Below, piece after piece: positions 1 to 6,573 of a DNA stretch of 13,864 bases. The stretch covers positions 1 through 13,864 of the forward strand of contig DATELY010000008.1 of the NCBI GenBank assembly GCA_035276085.1. Direction: 5' to 3'. Every line of letters begins with the position of its first letter. The stretch's first letter is position 1. Source of the DNA: DATELY01 sp035276085 (lineage in GTDB: Bacteria > Pseudomonadota > Gammaproteobacteria > Steroidobacterales > Steroidobacteraceae). The notes under the pieces were generated by a model that saw only the letters and a program-made list of their open reading frames with translations, did no database searches and was not told the origin of the DNA. The position numbers were made by a program, and so were the translations under genes.

Positions 1-159
1 TTGCTCCCACCGCTCGCGCGGGAACTGCGTGAGTTCTTGATCGACACCGTGAGCCAGATGGGCGGCCATTTCGCCGCCGGGCTCGGCACCGTCGAGCTCA
101 CATTGGCGCTGCATTACGTGTTCGATACACCGCACGACGAAGAGGCAATCACGCCGTAA
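1..159 (+). pseudogene. dxs: Truncated 1-deoxy-D-xylulose-5-phosphate synthase fragment (dxs remnant)
   Basis: The reading frame enters from outside the window and ends at TAA 157-159. The visible 52 residues match the N-terminal part of DXS, the thiamine-diphosphate enzyme that starts the MEP isoprenoid pathway: LPPLARELREFLIDTV, then GGHFAAGLGTVELTLALHYV, then FDTPHD. They correspond to about residues 28-71 of the E. coli enzyme and include the conserved GHFAAGLG segment. In intact DXS the next residues are a WDVGHQAYPHK-like stretch. Here they are replaced by EEAITP and a stop, so roughly 550 residues, including the rest of the cofactor and transketolase domains, are missing. No further dxs-like sequence follows; the next gene's stop is 5 bases away on the other strand. 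It is therefore a non-functional remnant left by a rearrangement. Identity is confident; whether an intact dxs exists elsewhere cannot be seen. Confidence 0.85.
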
Positions 160-164
160 CCTCT

Positions 165-1181
165 CTAAGGATCGCGGAATCTCCGGGACGCGTATCGGAT
201 CCATGTCGCACTGAGATTCCGGCCGGTATTGCGTGCGCGCGGCGGCCGTCGCAGCGTTGCCGATGGGGTCTCGCCGTATAGCGCCACATAGTTGCGGGCG
301 AAAGCGTCCAGATCCCAGACACCGAAGTGCGCGGCGATGCTCGACACGTTCGGCGCTCCAGGATCGGCCGCCGTTAGAGCCATGCGTATCTCGTGCAGCT
401 GCCTCACTTTCACGAGACGCATCGGCCCGACTCCGAAGTACTCCTGGAAGATGTTCCGCAAAGTGCGTTCGGACACCCGCGTTGCGCGGCAGAAGTCCTG
501 GATGAGCAGCGGCTGACCTTCGTATGCTTCGAACATTGCCAGCACTCGCGCGATGATGCGATCGCGCGGAATCCGCCGGCGCCCGACGTGCACCTCCCCT
601 ACCGTGTTGCAGGTTTCGATCACGTGGGTTGCGATCGTGATGACTTCTTCTTCTGCGGCCCGGGCAGTGGCGGCGCCTGCGAATCCAACGCTACCGTCGC
701 TCGTACATACTCGTGAGACGAGGTGCTTCGCAGCGGTGACCGCCGGTAGGGCGGACCGGACGTGCGTTGCAGCTTTGCCCCGGGAGACCTTTTTGCTCAG
801 CGAGCTCAACAACTCCGGCGTCAATAGTGCATGGTCAGTGGGCAGGGTGATCCCCGCCCAAAGCACGCGCTGTCTTGCGGCGAACGTGAACAGCTGATCT
901 TCTTTGATCAGGATGAGCGAATTGCTCTCGAGGTGTTGCCCGTCGATACGAATCTGGCGTGACGGCGTGAGGGGCAGTCCGAGCGCTACTGTCCCCGGCT
1001 CACCGTCGCCAGCGAAGGTCGATGCACCGCCGATGTGGATCTGCTGGATCGGTACTCGCCCGATCGGAACGAAATCCACAAACCAATCCGTCTCGGGACG
1101 CGCAGTCGGCATGAAGCGGCCGGCAAGCCCGTCGATCGCATCAGCGAACTCTTCGAAATCCGTGAAGAGGGTTCGTGTCAT
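165..1181 (-). CDS. AraC-family transcriptional regulator
   Basis: A 338-residue protein with the two-part architecture of AraC/XylS regulators. Residues about 1-190 form an effector-binding-like N-terminal domain with low sequence conservation. Residues about 205-312 are the double helix-turn-helix domain: the first HTH lies around LLIQDFCRATRVSERTLRNI (226-245), the second around VSSIAAHFGVWDLDAFARNY (279-298), followed by the family signature YGETPSATLRR. The N-terminal type resembles regulators that sense small organic molecules; the ligand is not predictable. The ATG at 1181 lacks a strong Shine-Dalgarno sequence. The gene is transcribed away from the upstream LuxR gene's 3' end and ends 5 bases from the dxs remnant, so it has no co-transcribed partner. 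Its target may be itself or a gene outside the window. Confidence 0.88.
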   Translation of the reverse strand: MTRTLFTDFEEFADAIDGLAGRFMPTARPETDWFVDFVPIGRVPIQQIHIGGASTFAGDGEPGTVALGLPLTPSRQIRIDGQHLESNSLILIKEDQLFTFAARQRVLWAGITLPTDHALLTPELLSSLSKKVSRGKAATHVRSALPAVTAAKHLVSRVCTSDGSVGFAGAATARAAEEEVITIATHVIETCNTVGEVHVGRRRIPRDRIIARVLAMFEAYEGQPLLIQDFCRATRVSERTLRNIFQEYFGVGPMRLVKVRQLHEIRMALTAADPGAPNVSSIAAHFGVWDLDAFARNYVALYGETPSATLRRPPRARNTGRNLSATWIRYASRRFRDP

Positions 1182-1348
1182 ATGATGATTGTCGCCACCC
1201 AGCGGACGCGTAAGTACTCTACCGACCTCGATCTCTCCATAGGTATTTTGTGCAGACAGCGCAAGACGTAAGCACTATGTCACACAGCACGGCTTCACTC
1301 GTACTGCGATCGGTTTACTCAGTTGTTTTGCGATGCGCATAAAAGCAT

Positions 1349-1374
1349 GCGAAGTGACCCGACCAAAGCGAAGT
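1349..1374. promoter_or_regulatory. Direct repeat GCGAAGT x2 in the araC-type promoter region
   Basis: GCGAAGT occurs at 1349-1355 and again at 1368-1374, a 19-base period, so both copies lie on nearly the same helix face. The pair sits about 170-190 bases upstream of the AraC-type gene's start codon, in the 260-base gap behind the LuxR gene. AraC-family proteins often bind direct repeats spaced about two helical turns apart, so this is a candidate operator. The short length allows chance occurrence. Confidence 0.25.
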
Positions 1375-1441
1375 CCTCTGATCGGGGGATGCCCGCTGTG
1401 AGGGAATTTTCGCAAGTGTTTGTTTGCCGTGCGACGACTCC

Positions 1442-2245
1442 TCACCGCGACTGCGCGCAGTCCTGGCTTTCATACTCTGCTTCCGCGACGTTCGCGCGCA
1501 CGACGTCGCCAAATGAGATCTGCCCGGTTGCAAGCGCCCGGACGACCGCTTGCGTGCGCGTCGCCACTCCAAGCCGCCGCTTGGCCCGCTCGATGTATTC
1601 GTGCACCGTCGCCTCACTCAACCGAAGCAAACGGCCAATGGCCCAGTCGTCTTTTCCTTCGGCCACCAGTGTCAGGCACTGTCGCTCGCGGTGGCTAAGC
1701 TTGACCGACGGAGTGTGGGGTGCCGCAGACTTTCGAGTTGCCGCGACAAACAGATAAGTGGCCATCAGCTCGACTGCCTTGTAGTTCCACTTATCGAGGC
1801 TCGCGCCATCCGGCACGACCGAGCACGAGGCGCGTAGCGAACCCGCTACCCAGGATAAGTGAATCGGGACTGTGTAGCCGTGCGCGACACCATAGTCGCT
1901 CGCCGCCGCCAAGAGCTTCCTTTGTAACGGCGTAATCGAATATCGGCTAAAGGTGCTGTCCCAGAAGAATGGCATCCGATCCCGCTCCGCACGTTGCAAC
2001 ACAGGATCGACCAGGAACAGCTTCTCCTCGCTGTGAGCACGCGCCCACGCAACTGGATAGTTGTGGACCATCACGGCTTGTGCCGGCGGACACAGTGGGT
2101 CCACATGTGAGCAGCATGCGAAAAATCGGAATCCCAAGTGTTCGGTAGCCGCGCGAAAACCTTGCGCAAGGACCTCCATGGGTGCGCCGGCCTCACAGCA
2201 CTCGATGAACGACAGAACCACATCCTGTTGATTCGCGTAGCGCAT
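1442..2245 (-). CDS. LuxR-type AHL-responsive transcriptional regulator (paralogue 1)
   Basis: A 267-residue LuxR-family receptor. Residues about 20-175 are the autoinducer-binding domain and about 182-245 the GerE/LuxR helix-turn-helix, starting at KLSHRERQCLTLVAEGK. The ligand-pocket residues of TraR (W57, Y61, D70, P71, W85, G113) map with identical spacing to W67, H71, D80, P81, W95 and G123; only the Tyr is changed, to His. The start at 2245 (MRYANQQDVV) is chosen because AAAGGA lies 9 bases upstream; the frame stays open farther upstream but that part is not LuxR-like. The gene is on the same strand as luxI but is separated from it by the PhyH gene and a gene on the opposite strand, so it is not a classic adjacent luxR-luxI pair. 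It is clearly paralogous to the LuxR at 10964-11806, sharing FACCSH-DPL, HNYP, GYTVPI and GQIS-GDV. Cytoplasmic DNA-binding activator or repressor; cognate signal not determined. Confidence 0.92.
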   Translation of the reverse strand: MRYANQQDVVLSFIECCEAGAPMEVLAQGFRAATEHLGFRFFACCSHVDPLCPPAQAVMVHNYPVAWARAHSEEKLFLVDPVLQRAERDRMPFFWDSTFSRYSITPLQRKLLAAASDYGVAHGYTVPIHLSWVAGSLRASCSVVPDGASLDKWNYKAVELMATYLFVAATRKSAAPHTPSVKLSHRERQCLTLVAEGKDDWAIGRLLRLSEATVHEYIERAKRRLGVATRTQAVVRALATGQISFGDVVRANVAEAEYESQDCAQSR

Positions 2246-2406
2246 ACTGATTCGTCCTTTGTCCTCGCAAGCCGCCTGTTGGTACTGGTGGTACTGGAAC
2301 GAGGACCGCTGGACATCGCGGACTCTCTCCCACACATGTGACAGGCGTATGCTTTCGCTTGGCGACTCACTGTAATGCCGCATCCACGCAGAGGAAGAGG
2401 AGAAAT

Positions 2407-2424
2407 CGGCAAAAACTCTTGCCG
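2407..2424. promoter_or_regulatory. 18-bp perfect-arm dyad, candidate LuxR-type operator
   Basis: CGGCAA-N6-TTGCCG is a perfect 6+6 inverted repeat with a 6-base centre. It lies in the 314-base divergent gap between the LuxR gene (start 2245) and the small plus-strand gene (start 2560). Its 18-base length equals that of tra/lux boxes, but it lacks the typical CT-N12-AG ends, so it could equally belong to another dimeric regulator. The remaining gap shows a second short palindrome, CACATGTG (2333-2340), and a GGTACTGGTGGTACTGG direct repeat near 2281-2297; no promoter can be assigned with confidence. Confidence 0.35.
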
Positions 2425-2559
2425 CCAAATATTGGCCACAGTTGCTCAAGCGGAGGGAGGCGCCAGCCTTTGCCGAACTGTGAATAGGTTACAAAAAGAG
2501 CAATCAGGAAAGTGAGTGTCGATGGAAAAGATCATGACGAGCAATCGGAAGGAGGCCAC

Positions 2560-2883
2560 ATGAAAAAGATCGACGGGGACGCGCCTACCATAGGCTCGCT
2601 GCCGCGTGGGATGGAGGTGGGAAGTTCGCTCGCCGCACAACTGTCGCCAATCATGCAGTGCGCGCAACTCAAAGCGGGAGTGACTGAAAAGGAACGTGAG
2701 GTATTTTGGACGGGCTTTCTTTCTCGAGTATTGGGCTTCGTGGCCGCTGATACGAACGATGAAACGGCATATTCCATTTTTGCAAGCCTGGCGCGTGTTG
2801 CTGCTGTATCGGCCACCGGACGATGCCGAGCCCAGATTGTGAAGCGCGCACGGTCGCCGAGCGTGGACGGTAAAACCAGATAA
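2560..2883 (+). CDS. Small protein of unknown function with a strong RBS, next to the LuxR gene
   Basis: A 107-residue reading frame starting MKKIDGDAPTIG. I do not recognise the family. The start is supported by AAGGAGG placed 5 bases before the ATG, one of the best Shine-Dalgarno matches in the window, which is the main argument that it is a real gene. The protein has an acidic/neutral N-terminal half, a central stretch (about residues 42-82, KEREVFWTGFLSRVLGFVAA and following) that could form amphipathic helices, and a basic tail (KRARSP). No signal peptide or clear membrane helix is visible. It is divergent from the LuxR gene and convergent with the PhyH gene, whose stop is 13 bases away. 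Its place opposite a LuxR promoter makes it a plausible quorum-sensing target, which is inference. Confidence 0.55.
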   Translation: MKKIDGDAPTIGSLPRGMEVGSSLAAQLSPIMQCAQLKAGVTEKEREVFWTGFLSRVLGFVAADTNDETAYSIFASLARVAAVSATGRCRAQIVKRARSPSVDGKTR

Positions 2884-2896
2884 CCGCAGATTCCGC

Positions 2897-3799
2897 TCAA
2901 CCTACGCAACCATCATAGAACGCTTGCAGCTCGATGGCCGTCGCTTCGGGGATCGCATCAACCGCCGCCAACACGTGCGAATTCGTATCGAACAGCACCG
3001 CCGGATCCTGCCCTTCGTAACCGCCGAGATTGGGACGATGGATGCGATAGCCGATCAGGTCGCGCAGCGCCGGTGAAAATTTCTTCGCGACCTGCGGCGG
3101 ATACGAGAGAAATGCATTCTCGTACTGTTTCAGCCAACCCAAGCAGTAACTCGAGATGAGACCCGTGCGCGGCTGCTCGCTGCGATTCTCGCCCCCGCAG
3201 TGCGTGATCGAACCGAGATAGACGAGCGCCGAGCCACGAGGCATTTCGGCAACGACAGCACCCGCCGGGTCGACGTCGCGCGACAGCCGTTGAAAATGAC
3301 TGCGCGGCCATAGCAGCGTCGCCCCATTCTCGGCGGTGAAGTCCGACAGCGCCCACATCACATTGACGAGGTACTCGACACCATTCTTTTGGCACGGCCA
3401 CATTTCCTCATCACGATGTGGCACTTGCTGCCGCTGCCCTGGATGCAAGCGCACCGCCTGCGTGAGATTGAGCTGGTACCAGTCGCAGTTCGGGCCGAGC
3501 ACCTCGTCCATAATCGACAACATCTGCTCGTGCAGCACCAGGGCGTGCGACGTCTCGGACTTCAGCAACACCGACCCGAACCGAGTCGTGTTCCACCCAT
3601 AGAAGTCTCCCTGACAGCGCGGCGTCGCCGCAAACCAGGGCTCGAGTTCCTCACAGACTCTATCGACGATCGTCTCAGGCAACAAACGATCGAAGATTGC
3701 GTAGCCATGAGTGCGCAACAGATCCATCGCAGTGATTGGAGCACTGAGGCCAGGCACGCTCATAGCGCGAAATCGAGGCATAGACGCGATCTTAGCCAT
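2897..3799 (-). CDS. PhyH-family 2-oxoglutarate/Fe(II)-dependent oxygenase, coupled to luxI
   Basis: A 300-residue phytanoyl-CoA dioxygenase (PhyH) family protein. These non-haem iron enzymes hydroxylate, desaturate or halogenate small molecules using 2-oxoglutarate and O2. The iron-binding facial triad is visible: H128 and D130 in VPHRDEEMW, and H200 in GSITHCGGEN, with R211 (EQPRTGL) as the likely 2-oxoglutarate carboxylate ligand. The double-stranded beta-helix core spans about residues 105-225. The Asp is present, so this is a hydroxylase-type, not halogenase-type, site. The start at 3799 is chosen because GGAAG lies 9 bases upstream and because ATGGCTAA contains the TAA of the luxI frame, an 8-base overlap typical of translational coupling. 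Being co-translated with an AHL synthase, it may modify the signal's acyl chain or make a product controlled with it. The true substrate is unknown; a fatty or secondary-metabolite substrate is possible. Confidence 0.9.
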   Translation of the reverse strand: MAKIASMPRFRAMSVPGLSAPITAMDLLRTHGYAIFDRLLPETIVDRVCEELEPWFAATPRCQGDFYGWNTTRFGSVLLKSETSHALVLHEQMLSIMDEVLGPNCDWYQLNLTQAVRLHPGQRQQVPHRDEEMWPCQKNGVEYLVNVMWALSDFTAENGATLLWPRSHFQRLSRDVDPAGAVVAEMPRGSALVYLGSITHCGGENRSEQPRTGLISSYCLGWLKQYENAFLSYPPQVAKKFSPALRDLIGYRIHRPNLGGYEGQDPAVLFDTNSHVLAAVDAIPEATAIELQAFYDGCVG

Positions 3800-4535
3800 G
3801 GGATAGTTCTTCCAGGGAATGCCGGCCGCCATCCAGCGGCGCACTCCATGACGGATCATGGACCGCGGGCACTTGGATACATCGAGCGGCAGTGTTGCTT
3901 GCGGATTGCAGCACGCCGCAGGGAGCCGCGTTCGCGTGAAACCGAGTGACGGACGCGGCGACGCGGTGCCGTTGACGCACGCAACGCAAGCCCTGCGGCG
4001 TGATTACCGCAGCGACCGCCGTCACCTCGTCGTCGCCGTCGCATAGCGTCGGCCCAAGCGTTCTCGCGTCCCAGCCGCAATCGAGCACCAAGGGCAACAG
4101 TGCCGAATTGGCCTCGAATGTAATTTCATCCACGCCGAACAGGAGAGCAGTCTCCATGACGCCGCAGATGATCTCCCAGAGAAGTGCCAGGCGCTTGCGC
4201 CTCTGCAGTCCCGGTGCCGTACAAAATCGCGATGCTTCCCAGATGGCCGGCCCTCGCGGTACACCTTCCCGGCAAGCGGCTGGAAACAGATCGCTCATCA
4301 AGTGAGGAAGCACCGTCGGCAGCAGCCGCACGGAAGCGAGTACTTCGCCGCCCGGCCGATCCTTGGCGAGCAAGTACATCGTCTCCTCGCCGTCATAGCG
4401 GTCGATCTCCATGTCCGCGATCACTGGGATTTTCCAACCAATGCGATCCACGAAGACGATCTTGCGCTGACGATGCATCTCCTCGAGATCCGCGTCGAAC
4501 AGCTCGCGGTTCTCAGCGGTAATCACGAAAATCAT
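3792..4535 (-). CDS. luxI: LuxI-family acyl-homoserine-lactone synthase
   Basis: A 247-residue autoinducer synthase. It would acylate S-adenosylmethionine with an acyl chain from acyl-ACP (or acyl-CoA) and lactonise it to an AHL signal in the cytoplasm. Invariant family residues fall at canonical positions: R24, F28, W34, D45 and D48 (numbers identical to EsaI), then R70, E100 and R103 in SVRLLPT and WEASRFC. The catalytic domain ends near residue 195. The last roughly 50 residues form a C-terminal extension beyond the usual 200-220 residue length, with no recognised motif, running into the PhyH start. The ATG at 4535 gives the usual MI-V-T-- LuxI start; a GTG three codons in has GGAGA at better spacing. 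The upstream 147-base gap holds a large inverted repeat. The symbol denotes the family; the acyl chain made cannot be predicted. Confidence 0.93.
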   Translation of the reverse strand: MIFVITAENRELFDADLEEMHRQRKIVFVDRIGWKIPVIADMEIDRYDGEETMYLLAKDRPGGEVLASVRLLPTVLPHLMSDLFPAACREGVPRGPAIWEASRFCTAPGLQRRKRLALLWEIICGVMETALLFGVDEITFEANSALLPLVLDCGWDARTLGPTLCDGDDEVTAVAAVITPQGLRCVRQRHRVAASVTRFHANAAPCGVLQSASNTAARCIQVPAVHDPSWSAPLDGGRHSLEELSHG

Positions 4536-4539
4536 TCTC

Positions 4540-4588
4540 CGACCCCCATTTCAAGCGCACACGAAGCGTGCTCCCCGGCTGGGGGTCG
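4540..4588 (-). promoter_or_regulatory. Nested inverted repeat covering the luxI ribosome binding region
   Basis: CGACCCCCA (4540-4548) and TGGGGGTCG (4580-4588) are perfect 9-base complementary arms 31 bases apart. Inside lies a smaller hairpin, CACG-AAG-CGTG (4560-4570). In the luxI transcript the downstream arm reads TGGGGGTCG directly followed by GAGA and the ATG, so the purine-rich segment that could act as Shine-Dalgarno sequence would be paired. This could be an RNA thermometer-like or protein-controlled translation switch, a DNA operator, or chance in GC-rich DNA. Farther upstream, 4594-4615 forms an imperfect dyad (9-base arms, 7 matches, 4-base centre), possibly lux-box-like. Confidence 0.45.
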
Positions 4589-4682
4589 ACCCAGTCATCT
4601 AATCAGAGGACAGTCGAACGGCGTGCGCGAGGGAACCTTTTTTGAATGTCTCCATGCCAGCGGCTGTCTCGCGCTGCCCCGC

Positions 4683-5357
4683 TCATCTACACCGCTTCGC
4701 CGCGATGCCTGCCACGACGACGTCTTCGCCCACACTGAAACGGCCAATCCACGGACCGCGCATCCGACGAATCGGGTGGCTTGCATCAACGACGGATACC
4801 TCGAATGCGTCATCTGCGACGTCGATGACAACATCCTCGAATCCCAACCAGGTCCGCGTGAGTTCGTACTGGCACTTATAGAACGCCTCCTTGGCCAGGA
4901 AGATCAGCAGAGCCATCCGCTCTCCGGCGTCTTCTTTCAAATTCTGCAACCGCTGGAGCTCTTCTTCGCGCATGACGAGATGCCAGAGCGACGCGCTCAT
5001 TTCTTTGCTGCATTCGGCGTCCACGCCGATCGCGGCGAACTGCGCCTCGCATCCCGCCACAGCAGTGCAGTAGCCTTCACTGTGCGTAATACTCCCGACA
5101 ACCGCGGCAGGCCATATCGGCGCGCGATCCATACCCATCAGTAGTGGCGTGGGTTCGATGCCAAGCGCCGCAAATGCAGCATGCGCGCACAGTCTGCCTG
5201 CCGCGAACTCACTCACGCGTTTGTCCATTGACCGCGCGACGCATTCGCGCTCAGTAGGAAGCAAGTCGCTTGCTGAGCCCCTACTCCGAGTCTCGAAAGC
5301 GACTGCGCCCGGCGGAAAAAGCTTCTCGACGGTAACAGCACGCTGAACTCGATTCAT
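4683..5357 (-). CDS. 4'-phosphopantetheinyl transferase, EntD/Sfp type
   Basis: A 224-residue enzyme that transfers phosphopantetheine from coenzyme A to a serine of acyl or peptidyl carrier proteins. Hallmarks are visible in order: a basic FAAGRLCAHAAFAALG segment (51-66), the P-W-GSITHSEGYC motif (83-97), the Mg-binding IGVDAE (110-115), and the signature FLAKEAFYKCQY (153-164) whose Glu and Lys complete the active site. Length matches the EntD group, which usually serves NRPS/PKS systems. GGAG lies 8 bases before the ATG. The gene precedes luxI on the same strand with a 147-base gap, so it may be co-transcribed or merely upstream. It shares its promoter region with the divergent DUF4880 gene. 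No carrier protein or NRPS/PKS gene is visible here. A link to luxI is conceivable because AHL synthases draw on acyl-ACP. Confidence 0.9.
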   Translation of the reverse strand: MNRVQRAVTVEKLFPPGAVAFETRSRGSASDLLPTERECVARSMDKRVSEFAAGRLCAHAAFAALGIEPTPLLMGMDRAPIWPAAVVGSITHSEGYCTAVAGCEAQFAAIGVDAECSKEMSASLWHLVMREEELQRLQNLKEDAGERMALLIFLAKEAFYKCQYELTRTWLGFEDVVIDVADDAFEVSVVDASHPIRRMRGPWIGRFSVGEDVVVAGIAAKRCR

Positions 5358-5377
5358 TTCCGTCTCTCCGCATAGGG

Positions 5378-5438
5378 CAAGCCCTGAATTCCTCCCCTGC
5401 TTCCGTGACTATCTTTTCGCGCGAATGCTGCCGAGAAT
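5378..5438 (+). promoter_or_regulatory. Conserved leader/promoter block, copy A
   Basis: This 61-base segment aligns without gaps to 11971-12031, with about 43 of 61 bases identical. The best-kept cores are CCCTGAAT, TCCGTGACT, TTT, GAATGC and GAGAAT. Each copy ends 33-34 bases before a DUF4880 start codon and lies between that gene and a divergent minus-strand gene. Conservation of non-coding sequence at fixed distance suggests a promoter or operator. The TCCGTGAC element could be an extracytoplasmic-function sigma -10 region, as expected beside FecR-type genes, but no sigma factor gene is in the window and this assignment is inference. Confidence 0.6.
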
Positions 5439-5472
5439 CCTCCCCTCGACATGAACTCGGATGCTCGACGAA

Positions 5473-5700
5473 ATGCCAAAGGGGAAGACGCTTGGTTGGG
5501 GAGGATACGGAGCCGCTGACACGGACAGCACACTGATCGCCCTAGAGGCGGCCGAGTGGCTCGTCGCAATGGACGATGACCTCGAGCATTTCGATCGTCA
5601 AAAGTTCTTGGCGTGGCTCAAATCTTCTCCGCAACATGTGCGCGAATTTCTGTTGCTCACGGCCATCGCGCACCAGGTGAAATCCCTCAACGCCCGCTGA
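5473..5700 (+). CDS. Stand-alone DUF4880 (FecR N-terminal domain) small protein, copy A
   Basis: A 75-residue protein consisting of a variable leader and one DUF4880 domain, EAAEWLVAMDDDLEHFDRQK followed by FLAWLKSSPQHVREF. In FecR/PupR-type regulators this domain is the cytoplasmic N-terminus that contacts a sigma factor; the membrane helix and periplasmic FecR domain (about 240 further residues) are absent. The second copy at 12065-12286 stops at the same point, so the short form is probably a gene in its own right rather than a fresh truncation. The ATG at 5473 is preferred because its context (CGAAATG) and distance from the leader block match copy B; an ATG at 5461 is in frame. An ATG at 5451 in another frame gives MNSDARRNAKGEDAW, FecR-like in style, so an N-terminal frameshift is possible. 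No good Shine-Dalgarno sequence is seen. Confidence 0.7.
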   Translation: MPKGKTLGWGGYGAADTDSTLIALEAAEWLVAMDDDLEHFDRQKFLAWLKSSPQHVREFLLLTAIAHQVKSLNAR

Positions 5701-5760
5701 CCCGTAAGGGATCCGCGCGTCCCCTTCTGGAGGGCTCCGTGGCAACGTCCGCACGCCGAT

Positions 5761-6573
5761 TCAGGGCGAGCTCGTAGACGTGAAAGCCATCGACAGCAGC
5801 TCCTTGCAAATCGAACGGACCCGCTGCAATCGCAGCTCGTGGTAGCACCGAATCGCATCCTTCAGCTTTTCGTGGTCCGCGGCAGCGTACCAGACGTCTA
5901 TGCCGTGCACTTGCTGGACGACGTGGTCGAGGAGCACCGACTGTTCGGCGATGCGCACACGATGCAGCCGGTCGTTGATGTTGCTGACCATCGCTGTGAT
6001 TTCATCGATTCCGGATTCTGCGGCAATTCGGAGCATCAGCTCCTCCGTGGCGTCCGTTAAATCGGTTGCTCGACCGCCTTGGGTCGGAATGGGTTGTTTG
6101 GCATCGAGCGGCGTATTCGAACCCGTGCTGGCACGCTCCTGCCAACAACACAATGCGGCCTCCAAGTGCATCCGACTGACGAAATAGAGTTCCCGCAACT
6201 CTTCTTCCGTGAGTATCTTGACGAGAAAACCCTTTTTCGGCCGATAGACGATCAGTCGCTCCGTCGCGAGACGTACGAGCGCCTCGCGCACCGGTGTGGC
6301 ACTCGTTCCCAACTCCGCAGCGAGCACCCCAATCTGCAACAGCTGCCCGGGTGCCCAGGGTTCTCTCAACAGACGGACCTTGAGCCGGTGATAAGCGGAT
6401 TCGGAGTTCTTGGAACGACCTTCGCCCTGCCGCACGAATTGCCCGCGGTTGTGTAGTCCCGGCAGCGAGCCACTGGGTTTGTCGGCCGCCTCGTGGGCCC
6501 ATAGACGGTGACGGGCATTCTCCAAAGTGTGGACGTTGAACAGCCTCTTATCCGCGCTGGCGCTGAACGTCAT
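5761..6573 (-). CDS. GntR-family (FadR/FCD-type) transcriptional regulator
   Basis: A 270-residue regulator. The winged helix DNA-binding domain spans about residues 58-120, with the family pattern YHRLKVRLLREPWAPGQLL, then LAAELGTSATPVREAL and RLATERLIVYRPKKGFLV. The C-terminal part (about 126-265) is helical and FCD-like, but the usual metal-binding His pattern is not clear. The first 57 residues have no recognised domain and make the N-terminus longer than usual. The start at 6573 is chosen for AAGGAG 8-9 bases upstream. It converges on the DUF4880 gene with a 60-base gap. A decayed relative of its C-terminus lies in the same relative position behind the second DUF4880 gene, so the two genes form a repeated unit. 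Effector unknown. Confidence 0.85.
   Translation of the reverse strand: MTFSASADKRLFNVHTLENARHRLWAHEAADKPSGSLPGLHNRGQFVRQGEGRSKNSESAYHRLKVRLLREPWAPGQLLQIGVLAAELGTSATPVREALVRLATERLIVYRPKKGFLVKILTEEELRELYFVSRMHLEAALCCWQERASTGSNTPLDAKQPIPTQGGRATDLTDATEELMLRIAAESGIDEITAMVSNINDRLHRVRIAEQSVLLDHVVQQVHGIDVWYAAADHEKLKDAIRCYHELRLQRVRSICKELLSMAFTSTSSP

Noticed and set aside
4594..4615. Imperfect 22-base dyad upstream of luxI as a lux box
   Set aside because: Only 7 of 9 arm positions match and the ends do not fit the CT-N12-AG pattern, so it is mentioned with the luxI leader but not called a lux box.
4302..5144. A 280-residue plus-strand open frame
   Set aside because: It lies antisense to the PPTase and luxI genes, which have clear catalytic motifs; it is a GC-rich shadow.
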